From Myxococcales bacterium (lineage in GTDB: Bacteria > Myxococcota_A > Polyangia > Nannocystales > Nannocystaceae): 64,000 bases of DNA. The stretch's first letter is position 1. Every line of letters starts with the position of its first letter. This document shows positions 25,881-33,961 of the stretch, piece by piece. The position numbers were made by a program, and so were the translations under genes. The stretch spans positions 1-64,000 of the forward strand of contig JAAZXR010000009.1 of the NCBI GenBank assembly GCA_014240065.1, in the 5' to 3' direction. The notes below the pieces were generated by a model. That model saw only the letters and a program-made list of their open reading frames with translations, was not told the origin of the DNA and ran no database searches.

Positions 25881-27659
25881 GTGTCCACCATGTTCGCCGA
25901 TACGCTCCAAAAATCCGCAGACCTCATCTGGTCGTTCCCCGTGGTCGGTCTCTGCCTGCTTGGGGCGGTCTTCTTCACAGCCCAGCTTGGGTTCGTCCAG
26001 ATCCGCGCGTTCCCCCACGCGCTGGCGCTGCTGCGGGGCACCTACGACCGGGACGACGAGACTGGCACGCTCACCCACTTTCAAGCGCTCATGGCCGCGC
26101 TGTCGGGGACCATCGGGATCGGGAATATTGGCGGCGTCGCCATCGCCATCGCCGTGGGCGGACCGGGCGCGGTGCTGTGGATGTGGGTCCTCGGACTGTT
26201 CGCCATGGCGACGAAGTTCGTCGAGTGCACGCTGGCCACCAAGTACCGCACGATCGACCCCGAAACCGGGGCGGTGCGCGGCGGCCCCATGTATTATATT
26301 GAACAGGCCCTCGGCCCGCGATTTCGCCCGCTCGCGCTGTTCTACGCCATCACCGTCGCCGTGGCGGGCTTCGGGTTCGCGTGCATGTTCCAAACAAACC
26401 AGGCGGCGAGCGCCCTCGAATCTGGGCTCAACGTGCCCCCATGGATCACGGGCTGCGCCATGGTGGTGTTGGGGGGGATCACGATCGTCGGCGGGATCAA
26501 GCGAATCGGAGCCACCGCGGCGAAGGTGGTGCCGCTCATGTGCGGCATCTACCTGCTCGGAGCCGCGGTCATCTGCGCGTTCAACATCGAGCACGTGGGC
26601 AGCGCCTTCGCCCTCATCATCGAGGACGGATTCTCCGGTCGCGCGGTGCTCGGAGGTTCGATCACCGCGGTGATCTTGGCGGGGGTTCGGCGCGCTGTCT
26701 TCTCGAACGAGGCGGGCCTTGGATCCGCAGCCATGGCGCACGCCACGGTCAAAACCGATCATCCCGTGCGCGAGGGGATCGTCGCCTCCCTCGGCCCCTT
26801 TATTGACACCATCGTCGTGTCCACGGCGACCGCCATGGTGATCTTGCTCGGCGGGCGCTTCGGTGCGGACGCAGACGCCCCCGTCCCGGTGGCGTTTGCC
26901 CAGATCGAATCGTCCGAAGCCGGAGCTCCCGCCACCACCTGGCGCTTCGACGCCACCGTGGAGCCGGAGGTGCTCACCGCCGTCCACGGAGTTCGAGTCG
27001 CTCACCAGGTGGAGCGCGGCGCCCTGCACGTGGAGATTCACGACATCACCGACGGGCAGGAGCACCCGTTGGCGCGCGGCACTATCGGCGGTGGGCCCTC
27101 GACCGAGGATCCACTCCGAGGATGCGACTTCGAAACTGCCTCGTCGCGACGCTGCACCCTTGGCCTCGTCTTCGACCCCACCGAGCGGCCCGGAACGCGA
27201 ACGCTCCGGGTCCAGGTCTCCTCGGTCACCGACGACACGACCGCCTCGGTCTCTCAGGTCGAGCTCGTTCGACCCGTCCAAGGCATCGCCCTCACGGCCA
27301 GCGCGTTTGACGAGGAGCTCCCCGGTTTTGGGACGTGGTTCATCCCCATCGCGGGGTTTTTCTTCGCGTTCTCCACGATGGTGACGTGGTCATTTTACGG
27401 AGAGACCGCCACGGTGTATCTGGTGGGGAACCGCGGCGTCCGCCCCTATCGGATCCTTTTCGTGTCCCTCGCCTACGTCGGCGCCACCCAGAGTCTGGGC
27501 GTTGTCATCAGCTTCTCAGACGCCATGGTGGGGCTCTTGGTGATCCCCAACACCATCGCGTTGTTGTTGCTCTCGGGGCGCGTCCGCGAGATGGCAAAGG
27601 AGTACTTCGCCGCCCTTCGACGCGGGGATTTTGATCCTCCTTCACGCGACGACAGCTAG
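25881..27659 (+). CDS. AGCS-family sodium:amino acid symporter with a large inserted domain
   Basis: 592 residues from a GTG (ATG at 25890 is an alternative). The core is alanine or glycine:cation symporter (AGCS): LTHFQALMAALSGTIGIGNIGGVA (about 64-87), GGPGAVLWMW, ATKFVE and FSNEAGLGSAAMAHA (about 274-288). Canonical members run about 450 residues. Here about 140 residues (326-467; bases 26856-27282) are inserted between the helix ending ILLGG and the one starting GIALTASAF. The insert is beta-rich with one Cys pair (CDFETASSRRC). It might fold as an extra loop domain on one face of the membrane. Downstream helices are intact. Confidence 0.9.
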   Translation: MSTMFADTLQKSADLIWSFPVVGLCLLGAVFFTAQLGFVQIRAFPHALALLRGTYDRDDETGTLTHFQALMAALSGTIGIGNIGGVAIAIAVGGPGAVLWMWVLGLFAMATKFVECTLATKYRTIDPETGAVRGGPMYYIEQALGPRFRPLALFYAITVAVAGFGFACMFQTNQAASALESGLNVPPWITGCAMVVLGGITIVGGIKRIGATAAKVVPLMCGIYLLGAAVICAFNIEHVGSAFALIIEDGFSGRAVLGGSITAVILAGVRRAVFSNEAGLGSAAMAHATVKTDHPVREGIVASLGPFIDTIVVSTATAMVILLGGRFGADADAPVPVAFAQIESSEAGAPATTWRFDATVEPEVLTAVHGVRVAHQVERGALHVEIHDITDGQEHPLARGTIGGGPSTEDPLRGCDFETASSRRCTLGLVFDPTERPGTRTLRVQVSSVTDDTTASVSQVELVRPVQGIALTASAFDEELPGFGTWFIPIAGFFFAFSTMVTWSFYGETATVYLVGNRGVRPYRILFVSLAYVGATQSLGVVISFSDAMVGLLVIPNTIALLLLSGRVREMAKEYFAALRRGDFDPPSRDDS

Positions 27660-27677
27660 CGCCACCGCGTTAACGGC

Positions 27678-29207
27678 TCAGCGAAAGTCTCCCACCGCGG
27701 CGCGCTCTGGCGGGCGCGACAGGGAATAGAGCAGCTCGCCCACTGATTTCGCGTCTCCCGGACCGAAGACGTGAAGCTCGACGGTCGTCATGTCCGGGAC
27801 GCCCTCGGACCCTGTCCAGGCGCGCCGTGCGAGGTCCGTCAAGAGCGCTCGCCGAGCCCACGGGTGACGCCGCAGTCGATCCGTCGCGGACCACGAATCG
27901 TCGCTCGCGCATCCAGCGTCCGTCGTCTCCTCTCGAACCTGGAGCGTGGGCGCGAACAGATCGATCTTAGCACCCTCGGTGGAGACGCCGACGGCCTCCA
28001 CGCACAGCGCCTCGGCGGCGGTTTGCCTGGCCTGCGCGGGAGCTACCCAAGGACCACGCCACATCACAAAACTCCAGCGCTCCCACGCGCTCGCCTCGCC
28101 CGAGTCCCCACCTCGCGGCGCCGTCCTCCCGGGCGCGTCGGTCTCCATCGTCTCCATCGGCGTCCACATCCGCGGCGCGAAGAGGCCGTCTGCCCCGTGC
28201 ACCTCGTAGCCCACGAGCCCGAGGACGCTCCCGGCCACGACCGATCCGAACACGGCGACGCTCGCCCACACCTGCCATCGGGACGGCGATTCAAGCGCGC
28301 TGGCGTCGCCGTGCGGCGCCGGGTCTCCCCGGAGAGGACTCGGGAGACGCGCGAAGACGGCCGAGTCGAGCCCCGCCAGCGCCAACACCAACATCCAACC
28401 GATCCACGAGCCATGCCCGCCGTCGGCCCCGCACACGAGCACCACCATCATCCACAGGAGCGAGCCCACAGATCGCGCCCACTGAATGCCGGTCCAGCCA
28501 GTCCAGGCGATGGCCGACAAACACAGCGCGCCCCCCAACACGACGCGCAACAAAGTATCGCCGCCCTCAAGCTCCCACCCCACGTGCCAAGACGCGGACC
28601 CGAGCACGCCGAACAACACCAGGGCCTGAACCACCAAACTCCCCACGATGAGCGCATTAAAGGTCACTACGCTCCGTTGCTCCCACAGCGCGCCCCTGCG
28701 CTCAGGACCCGCCCCGCCCAGGGCCCACCGCGCGTCGAGGGGCATCGTCCACAACAAGACCATCCACCAGATCACCGCCCCGTCGAGGACGCTCAGCATC
28801 AGCGGCTGCCTCGTCGCGAACGCGCAGGCCCCGAGCAGCGCCACGGCCATGGCCCCTCGATAAAAGAACCCGAGACCGATGCAGAGATAGCTCACCGCCA
28901 ACGCCGCGACGAAGACCGTCACATCGCCGCCCTCTTGCAGTCCCAAGAGGAGACCCACCGGGGGGACCGGGACGGCCGTGGCGGCCGAGACATCGAGGGT
29001 GTCCGCCGCGGACAGCAAGAGCGCCGAGCTCGGAGACGGGAGGGCGCGGGGGCCGTACAGCCACTCCCACTCCCCGCAGCGACGGAGGAGGTCGAGCAAC
29101 AGCCACACCGCCAACCCCACACGCATCAGCGCCAGCGCGCGCAGGTCGAGCCCCGCGCCCCTCCGTGCAGCGGAGGTCTCCCCGGACGGCGTCGCGTCGC
29201 GGGTCAT
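27678..29207 (-). CDS. HTTM-domain membrane protein (second of a coupled pair)
   Basis: 509 residues. The N-terminal half has several helices in the HTTM pattern seen in vitamin-K-dependent gamma-carboxylase homologues: LDLRALALMRVGLAVWLLLDLLRRC, then LPSPSSALLLS and SVLDGAVIWWMVLLWTMPLDARWALG. The C-terminal 170 residues form a soluble domain with a few Cys (LCVEAVGV, CASDDSW). Function of bacterial HTTM proteins is mostly unknown. Its ATG overlaps the stop of the upstream HTTM gene as ATGA, so the two are translated together. It converges on the AGCS gene with 18 bases between stops. Confidence 0.85.
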   Translation of the reverse strand: MTRDATPSGETSAARRGAGLDLRALALMRVGLAVWLLLDLLRRCGEWEWLYGPRALPSPSSALLLSAADTLDVSAATAVPVPPVGLLLGLQEGGDVTVFVAALAVSYLCIGLGFFYRGAMAVALLGACAFATRQPLMLSVLDGAVIWWMVLLWTMPLDARWALGGAGPERRGALWEQRSVVTFNALIVGSLVVQALVLFGVLGSASWHVGWELEGGDTLLRVVLGGALCLSAIAWTGWTGIQWARSVGSLLWMMVVLVCGADGGHGSWIGWMLVLALAGLDSAVFARLPSPLRGDPAPHGDASALESPSRWQVWASVAVFGSVVAGSVLGLVGYEVHGADGLFAPRMWTPMETMETDAPGRTAPRGGDSGEASAWERWSFVMWRGPWVAPAQARQTAAEALCVEAVGVSTEGAKIDLFAPTLQVREETTDAGCASDDSWSATDRLRRHPWARRALLTDLARRAWTGSEGVPDMTTVELHVFGPGDAKSVGELLYSLSRPPERAAVGDFR

Positions 29208-30790
29208 CGCGCGACGTCCTCCCTCGGGACTAACGCGACCCGCTCCGGGGAATCACGGGCCCCCGTGTACACCACGCGAGCGTCTCCTCGCTCCAGGGAC
29301 GTGCTCTGTGTCCGACGATATTCGCGCAGCTCGATGGTCACGATGCACGCCGAGTCCTGCACGTCACCCTCGCAGCTCGCTCCTCGATCTTGTCCGCTCC
29401 ACACCATCCGTTCGAGTTCGATCGCGCCGTAGGTGTAGAGGTGCTCATAAAGCCGCGCCAGCGCGGTCTGCTCGCGCCGTCCCCGAAGCCCGGTCGGTTC
29501 GACCAACCCCGCGGTCGGGGGCGCGGGCTGTTCGCGCTTTCCCCCGTTCAATTCCTGCCACGCCGCGTCGCGCCACCGATGCCATACTCCCGCGGCGGTC
29601 GTGCCGAACAAGGACACGCGCGCGGTCACAACCTCCAGGTGGGGCCAAGGCCCAACGGCGACGGACACCAGCCGAGCCGGGCGATCCACGCGAAGGAGCG
29701 CGCCCCGCTGCGCGTCCTCCTGGCTCGTCCATCGCCGCGGTGGCGACCTTGAATCAACCGGCGCGCGCTTCCCTGCCGCCGCGCCCACCATGAAAACGAC
29801 GAGACCCAGCGTGAGCGTGAGCCCGGCGCATTCGCGGATCAAGAGGCGAGCGAGCCGCTCCGCCGAAGAATCACGGGGCGCACGCGAGCGCTCCTTCGCC
29901 GCGTCTTCCCCTCCGTGCTGCGACCCCGCCACCACCGCCAGCATCGTCCACCACATCAGGGAGGTCGGCACGACCAAGGAGGAGACGAGCGCGCTCACCA
30001 GCAACGAAACACCCCCGATCTTGCGCACCAACCCCACCCGCCACGGGCAAAACAACGACACCGCCCCCACGAGCGCGAGGCCGTGCAAGGCGCCAGACAA
30101 CCCATGAACCTGCGACTCGCTCCACCGCAGCGCCGCGTCTCCCACCACCCAAAGTTCGACCCCCTCCCGCACGGCGACGCCGATTGAGTCACCGTCACCG
30201 AAGGGGACGCGTATCGCCTCCCCCAAGCTCCCCGACGTCAAACAACAGGCCAGGATCCCCACGGGGGCCACCCACGCCCACGTCGTCTGCACCCTGCTCG
30301 GTCCCCATCGCCCTCCACGTCCGGCCGTCCACCCGTCCACAGAACCACGCACCTCGCACGGCGACACCAACACCCACGCGAGCGCCGCGAGCCCGAAGCA
30401 ACCCGCCGCGTCCATGGCCGCGGGATGTCGAACGACGAGCCCCAGCTGCAAGACGAGCAGCGCGACGCCCGCGGGCTTGGTGGCGAATCCGAGGAGGAAC
30501 AACAGCCCCGCCAACGCGGCGCACGCGAAGTACGCCTGCATACCTGCGGCCGAGTCGATGCCAAGCGCCACCGAGGGGAGCGAAGTCGTCGCGAATGTCC
30601 GCCCGACCGCGTCGCTTAGGGGCGACGGCTTGGACGTGAGCAGGGGGCTCAGGTACGCGCGGGTCGCCAAATCAACCAGGAAGATGCCCGCGATCATCAC
30701 CCGAGCGACCGCCAGCCAGCGCGTGTCCACCGACGTCAGCGGATGGTACGCGACCCTGTCGAGCCATCTCCCGAGTCTGGCGAGTTCCAC
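29204..30790 (-). CDS. HTTM-domain membrane protein (first of a coupled pair)
   Basis: 528 residues from a GTG start with GGAG six bases upstream. The opening YHPLTSVDTRWLAVARVMIAGIFLVDLATRAYLSP and the helices YFACAALAGLLFLLGFATKPAGVALLVLQLGL match the HTTM pattern. The C-terminal region (about 350-528) is soluble, with a Trp/Asp-rich stretch and CEGDVQDSACIVTI. It is followed by a second HTTM protein with only moderate similarity, so they are more likely a complex than a recent duplication. HTTM proteins contain the membrane part of gamma-glutamyl carboxylase, but most bacterial members are uncharacterised. Confidence 0.85.
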   Translation of the reverse strand: MELARLGRWLDRVAYHPLTSVDTRWLAVARVMIAGIFLVDLATRAYLSPLLTSKPSPLSDAVGRTFATTSLPSVALGIDSAAGMQAYFACAALAGLLFLLGFATKPAGVALLVLQLGLVVRHPAAMDAAGCFGLAALAWVLVSPCEVRGSVDGWTAGRGGRWGPSRVQTTWAWVAPVGILACCLTSGSLGEAIRVPFGDGDSIGVAVREGVELWVVGDAALRWSESQVHGLSGALHGLALVGAVSLFCPWRVGLVRKIGGVSLLVSALVSSLVVPTSLMWWTMLAVVAGSQHGGEDAAKERSRAPRDSSAERLARLLIRECAGLTLTLGLVVFMVGAAAGKRAPVDSRSPPRRWTSQEDAQRGALLRVDRPARLVSVAVGPWPHLEVVTARVSLFGTTAAGVWHRWRDAAWQELNGGKREQPAPPTAGLVEPTGLRGRREQTALARLYEHLYTYGAIELERMVWSGQDRGASCEGDVQDSACIVTIELREYRRTQSTSLERGDARVVYTGARDSPERVALVPREDVAR

Positions 30791-30866
30791 GTGGCTCCAT
30801 CATACCTTGGAACGCACCTCCTCCGCTGACACATCCAACGATCCGCCGAACCAACCGTCGCCCACG

Positions 30867-31490
30867 TCACCCGCGCTCGCGAATTTTTCGAGCCGGATTT
30901 CCAGCGACGACCGCGCCTGCGGCCACGTCGCGGGTCACCACCGCATGCAGACCGATGATCGCGCCGTCGCCGATGGTGACGCCATCGCAGATACCCACCC
31001 CCGCGCCGATCCACACATCGTCCCCAATCCGAACGCCTCGAGAGGTGACCGGCTGGGCCCGAATCGGGAGACCCGCCGCGGTCCCATGGTTCCAACCGAA
31101 GATGTGGACCCCTGTGGCCACGCGGGTCCCCTCCCCGATCACCACGCCCTGACTCCCAGCGTCGATCACGACGCGTGGATTGAGGGAGGACTCGGCGCCC
31201 ACGTGCAGCGGTCCATGCAGCGCGCACTCCGCCGCGACGCTCGCGAGCGGGCCGATCTCTATCTCTCGATGAGGCTCCGCGAACAGCCGGGCGCACGGCG
31301 CGACGAAACACGTCTCACTCAACCGCACCTGCTCGAACCGCCGCGCCCGCGCGTGCACCTCTCGCTGCCACGGCTCGGCCCACGCGGCGATCTCTGGCTT
31401 CGCCGAGAAATACAGCCGCGGCATCCATGACATCCGCCGGATGTGCTGGGCACGCAGGTCCTCGGGATCCGCCGTCATCGTGGACGCCAC
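30867..31490 (-). CDS. Hexapeptide-repeat acyltransferase
   Basis: 207 residues from a GTG with GAGAGG upstream (ATG at 31478 is an alternative). The left-handed beta-helix is shown by isoleucine-patch turns IEIGPLASVAAECALHGPLHVGAESSL and VIGEGTRVATGVHIFGWNHG. A loop ends in PVTSRGVRIGDDVWIGAGVGICDGVTIGDGAIIGLHAVVTRDVAAGAVVAGNPARKI, the terminal signature of maltose/galactoside O-acetyltransferase-like enzymes. It probably acetylates a sugar or antigen precursor. Catalytic His is likely in HIFGWNHG. The next gene downstream on the strand is the first HTTM gene, 76 bases away. Confidence 0.9.
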   Translation of the reverse strand: MASTMTADPEDLRAQHIRRMSWMPRLYFSAKPEIAAWAEPWQREVHARARRFEQVRLSETCFVAPCARLFAEPHREIEIGPLASVAAECALHGPLHVGAESSLNPRVVIDAGSQGVVIGEGTRVATGVHIFGWNHGTAAGLPIRAQPVTSRGVRIGDDVWIGAGVGICDGVTIGDGAIIGLHAVVTRDVAAGAVVAGNPARKIRERG

Positions 31491-31544
31491 CTCTCACGGC
31501 CGCAGGCGAGCGGCGCGCCCGAGCCTGTCACGCGCGCGCCCATC

Positions 31545-31566
31545 GTGATCACTGCGGTGTGATCAC
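31545..31566. repeat. Twin palindromes across a stop codon
   Basis: GTGATCAC occurs twice (31545-31552 and 31559-31566), each a perfect palindrome, spanning the stop of the repeat lipoprotein at 31549. Together they can fold as an eight-base hairpin. It may be a terminator stem or a two-site operator. Confidence 0.45.
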
Positions 31567-32421
31567 GAGGCGACTGATCCAATCGCCCGCGACGCCCAGG
31601 GTGAAGGCCTCCACCCACCCGAGGCCCTCCGCCTTGATGAAGTTGCCTCCGGCGACGTAGCCGTCACCGTCACGCGAGATCGACGGGTATCCGTCGTGGA
31701 CGAGATGGCAGAACATGAGGCCGACACGCGGGTACGAGAACGGCCCGTCGAGGTTGATCGGCACCTCGTTGTACGCGGTGTCCGACCCTACGAGATCAAA
31801 GCTCTCCTGGAACAGCTGCACCCCATTTTGTGGGTTCGTCGCGTTCTCGGCCAAGCCGTAGACGAAGACATCGAAAGCCGCGTTGATGCTCTCTCCACCC
31901 ACGAGGGCGATGGCCCGCGACAGCCCGAAGCTCGTCACCTCTGCGGGGACCTCGTAGATGGATCCCCAACACTCATTGACCACGAAGCCGCCTTGGAAGG
32001 TCGCCTGGCCGTTGCCCGTAAAGCTGTCATTGCGCAGCTCGATGTCGCCGTCGCCGTCACCGTCTCCAGAGGTGGTCGGGTCGCCCGTGGTCGGGTCGCC
32101 CGTGGTCGGGTCGCCCGTGGTCGGGTCGCCCGTGGTCGGATCTCCCGTGGTCGGGTCTCCTGTGGTCGGGTCTCCGTCGCCGCTCGTGCTGGCGTCCCCA
32201 TCACCGTCGCCGTCACCATCACCGTCTCCACTGGTCTCGCCTGGACAATCACACTCCTCATAGCCCGAACCCGCGGCGTTACAGGCCTGTCCACCGACCT
32301 CACCGCCCGGGCAAAAGCACGCCTCTACCTTTCCGGGTGTGCACTCCGTCTCGGTCCCGCACGCCGACATGCCAGCGCCAAGACCACCAAACAGACCAGA
32401 CAAGAGCAATAATCTACGCAT
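31549..32421 (-). CDS. GD and PTTGD repeat lipoprotein
   Basis: 290 residues. The signal peptide with lipobox GMSAC is followed by a Cys-rich segment (CTPGKVEACFCPGGEVGGQAC, then ECDCPGE) that looks like a small disulfide module frequent in myxobacterial surface proteins. Next come a GD tract, seven PTTGD repeats (bases 32071-32174), a short GD run, and a C-terminal beta-rich domain (about 130-290) beginning LRNDSFTGNGQATFQGGFVVNECWG. It is likely surface-exposed through the repeats. No catalytic motif is visible. It is not closely similar to the three lipoproteins at 12511-15544. Confidence 0.85.
   Translation of the reverse strand: MRRLLLLSGLFGGLGAGMSACGTETECTPGKVEACFCPGGEVGGQACNAAGSGYEECDCPGETSGDGDGDGDGDGDASTSGDGDPTTGDPTTGDPTTGDPTTGDPTTGDPTTGDPTTSGDGDGDGDIELRNDSFTGNGQATFQGGFVVNECWGSIYEVPAEVTSFGLSRAIALVGGESINAAFDVFVYGLAENATNPQNGVQLFQESFDLVGSDTAYNEVPINLDGPFSYPRVGLMFCHLVHDGYPSISRDGDGYVAGGNFIKAEGLGWVEAFTLGVAGDWISRLVITPQ
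32071..32174. repeat. Fifteen-base tandem repeats encoding PTTGD
   Basis: About seven near-identical copies of a 15-base unit (GTGGTCGGGTCGCCC as read on the plus strand) encode PTTGD on the minus strand. The unit keeps frame. The high identity suggests recent or ongoing expansion and contraction. Confidence 0.9.
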
Positions 32422-32477
32422 GGGGTGAACGTACCACGCCGCGATTTCCTCGCAAAATCAACGAGCGCGATCCCGCG

Positions 32478-32921
32478 CTATGTCGGAGCGAAGTCCGCAC
32501 CGATCGCCGCCTGCAATCCGCGGGAAACCTCTTCGAGGGAGTGATGCGTCTTGGCGCGCAGCACGGCATGGAGGCTGGCCCCCCCATCCGTCGCGGTCCT
32601 GGGAAAGAGATGTACGTGGACGTGCGGGACGACCTGCCCAGCGTCGGGTCCGTTGTTGATGCCGATGGTCGTGGCGCTCGCGTTGAGCGAGCGCCGGAGA
32701 CCCGCGGACACCCGCGCGACGCCCTCCATCACGCCCGCGTAGCTGGCCGCGGGCAGCGCCTCTACCTCGCCGCAATGATGCCGCGGCACGACCATCACAT
32801 GTCCGTCGGTGACGGGGTTCACGTCGAGGAACGCCACACAATATTCGTTCTCGAACACTGTGTGACTTGGGAGGTCACCGGCGATGATCCGGCAGAAGAC
32901 ACACGCGGGATCCTGGTCCAT
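32478..32921 (-). CDS. HIT-family nucleotide-binding hydrolase
   Basis: 147 residues from the ATG at 32921, two bases after the fabH stop. The signature HVHVHLFPR (about 100-108) is the His triad that forms the nucleotidyl-His intermediate. CVFCRIIAGDLPSHTVFENE at the start is the usual HinT/HIT opening. HIT proteins hydrolyse purine nucleoside phosphoramidates or dinucleotides. The CVFC pair may bind zinc as in several HIT proteins. Coupling to fabH suggests cotranscription rather than a metabolic link. Confidence 0.95.
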   Translation of the reverse strand: MDQDPACVFCRIIAGDLPSHTVFENEYCVAFLDVNPVTDGHVMVVPRHHCGEVEALPAASYAGVMEGVARVSAGLRRSLNASATTIGINNGPDAGQVVPHVHVHLFPRTATDGGASLHAVLRAKTHHSLEEVSRGLQAAIGADFAPT

Positions 32922-32923
32922 CG

Positions 32924-33910
32924 TCACCAGCGTAACACTGTTGACGCCCATGTGAGACCGGTCCCGAAGCTTGTCAACAGCACGCGGTCACCTGGGTTCA
33001 GTTTCCCGGCCGTTTTCGCCTCGTGAAGCGCGATCGGGATGGTCGCGGCGGACACGTTCCCATAGCGAGAAACCGTGTTGAACGTGCGTTCGAGAGGGAC
33101 GCCAACGCGCGAACGAGTCGCCTCAATGATGCGGATGTTCGCCTGGTGCGGGATCATCAGATCCACGTCGGTTGGCGTGAGCGACGCTGACTCGAGCGCC
33201 TGCTTCGCGGAGGTCGACATCGCGCGCACCGCCTGGCGGAACACCGCGCCCCCATCCATGTGCACCACGTGGGCCTTCTCGGCGATGGTCTCCGCAGACG
33301 CGGGTCGCTGGGTGCCACCCGCCGGTTGATACAGTATCTGGGCCAGCGTCCCATCCGCCCCCCAGTTGGAGGCGAGGACGCCAGCGTCCTCTCGATCTGT
33401 CGCAGACACCACCGCCGCTGCTGCGCCATCGCCAAACAGCACGCAGGTTCGTCGGTCCGTCCAGTCGACGACCTTGCTCATCACCTCGCCGGCCGCCACG
33501 ACGACATTGCGAGCCCGCCCCGAGCTGATCAACGCCCCCGCGAGCTCAAGCGCATAGAGCCAACCCGTACATCCCGCGGCGACATCAAGCGCCGCCGGTC
33601 CTCGAATCCCAAGCCGCTCTTGAACCCAGCACGCGGTGGAAGGAAACATGGTGTCGGGCGTCGAGGTTGCCACGAGGAGCGTGTCCACCTCCTCGAGAGC
33701 GAGCCCCGCATCCTCGCAGGCGTTTCGCACCGCAGGCGCGATCAGATCGGAGGTCGAAGTCTCCGCGGAGGCGATGCGTCGCTCCGAAATGCCGGTGCGC
33801 TCCACGATCCACTGGTCCGAGGTGTCGACCATGGACTCGATCTCTTGGTTGGTGAGCACCCGCGGCGGCATGAAGATGCCCGTGCCCCGAACTTCGAAAG
33901 AATGAATCAT
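32924..33910 (-). CDS. fabH: Beta-ketoacyl-ACP synthase III (FabH)
   Basis: 328 residues. It has the catalytic triad Cys114 (AAGCTGWLYAL), His255 (IPHQANIRI) and Asn285 (YGNVSAATIP). FabH condenses acetyl-CoA (or branched acyl-CoA) with malonyl-ACP to start fatty-acid synthesis. In myxobacteria it often accepts isovaleryl-CoA for branched fatty acids, but primer preference cannot be read here. The family ends TWASTVLRW. It lies just downstream of maeB on the same strand, with a HIT gene two bases after its stop. Confidence 0.95.
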   Translation of the reverse strand: MIHSFEVRGTGIFMPPRVLTNQEIESMVDTSDQWIVERTGISERRIASAETSTSDLIAPAVRNACEDAGLALEEVDTLLVATSTPDTMFPSTACWVQERLGIRGPAALDVAAGCTGWLYALELAGALISSGRARNVVVAAGEVMSKVVDWTDRRTCVLFGDGAAAAVVSATDREDAGVLASNWGADGTLAQILYQPAGGTQRPASAETIAEKAHVVHMDGGAVFRQAVRAMSTSAKQALESASLTPTDVDLMIPHQANIRIIEATRSRVGVPLERTFNTVSRYGNVSAATIPIALHEAKTAGKLNPGDRVLLTSFGTGLTWASTVLRW

Positions 33911-33961
33911 GGTCGTAGGCTTCCTTTGTGCGGCGAGTGCGTCACGAGTCGCCTAAGAGTC

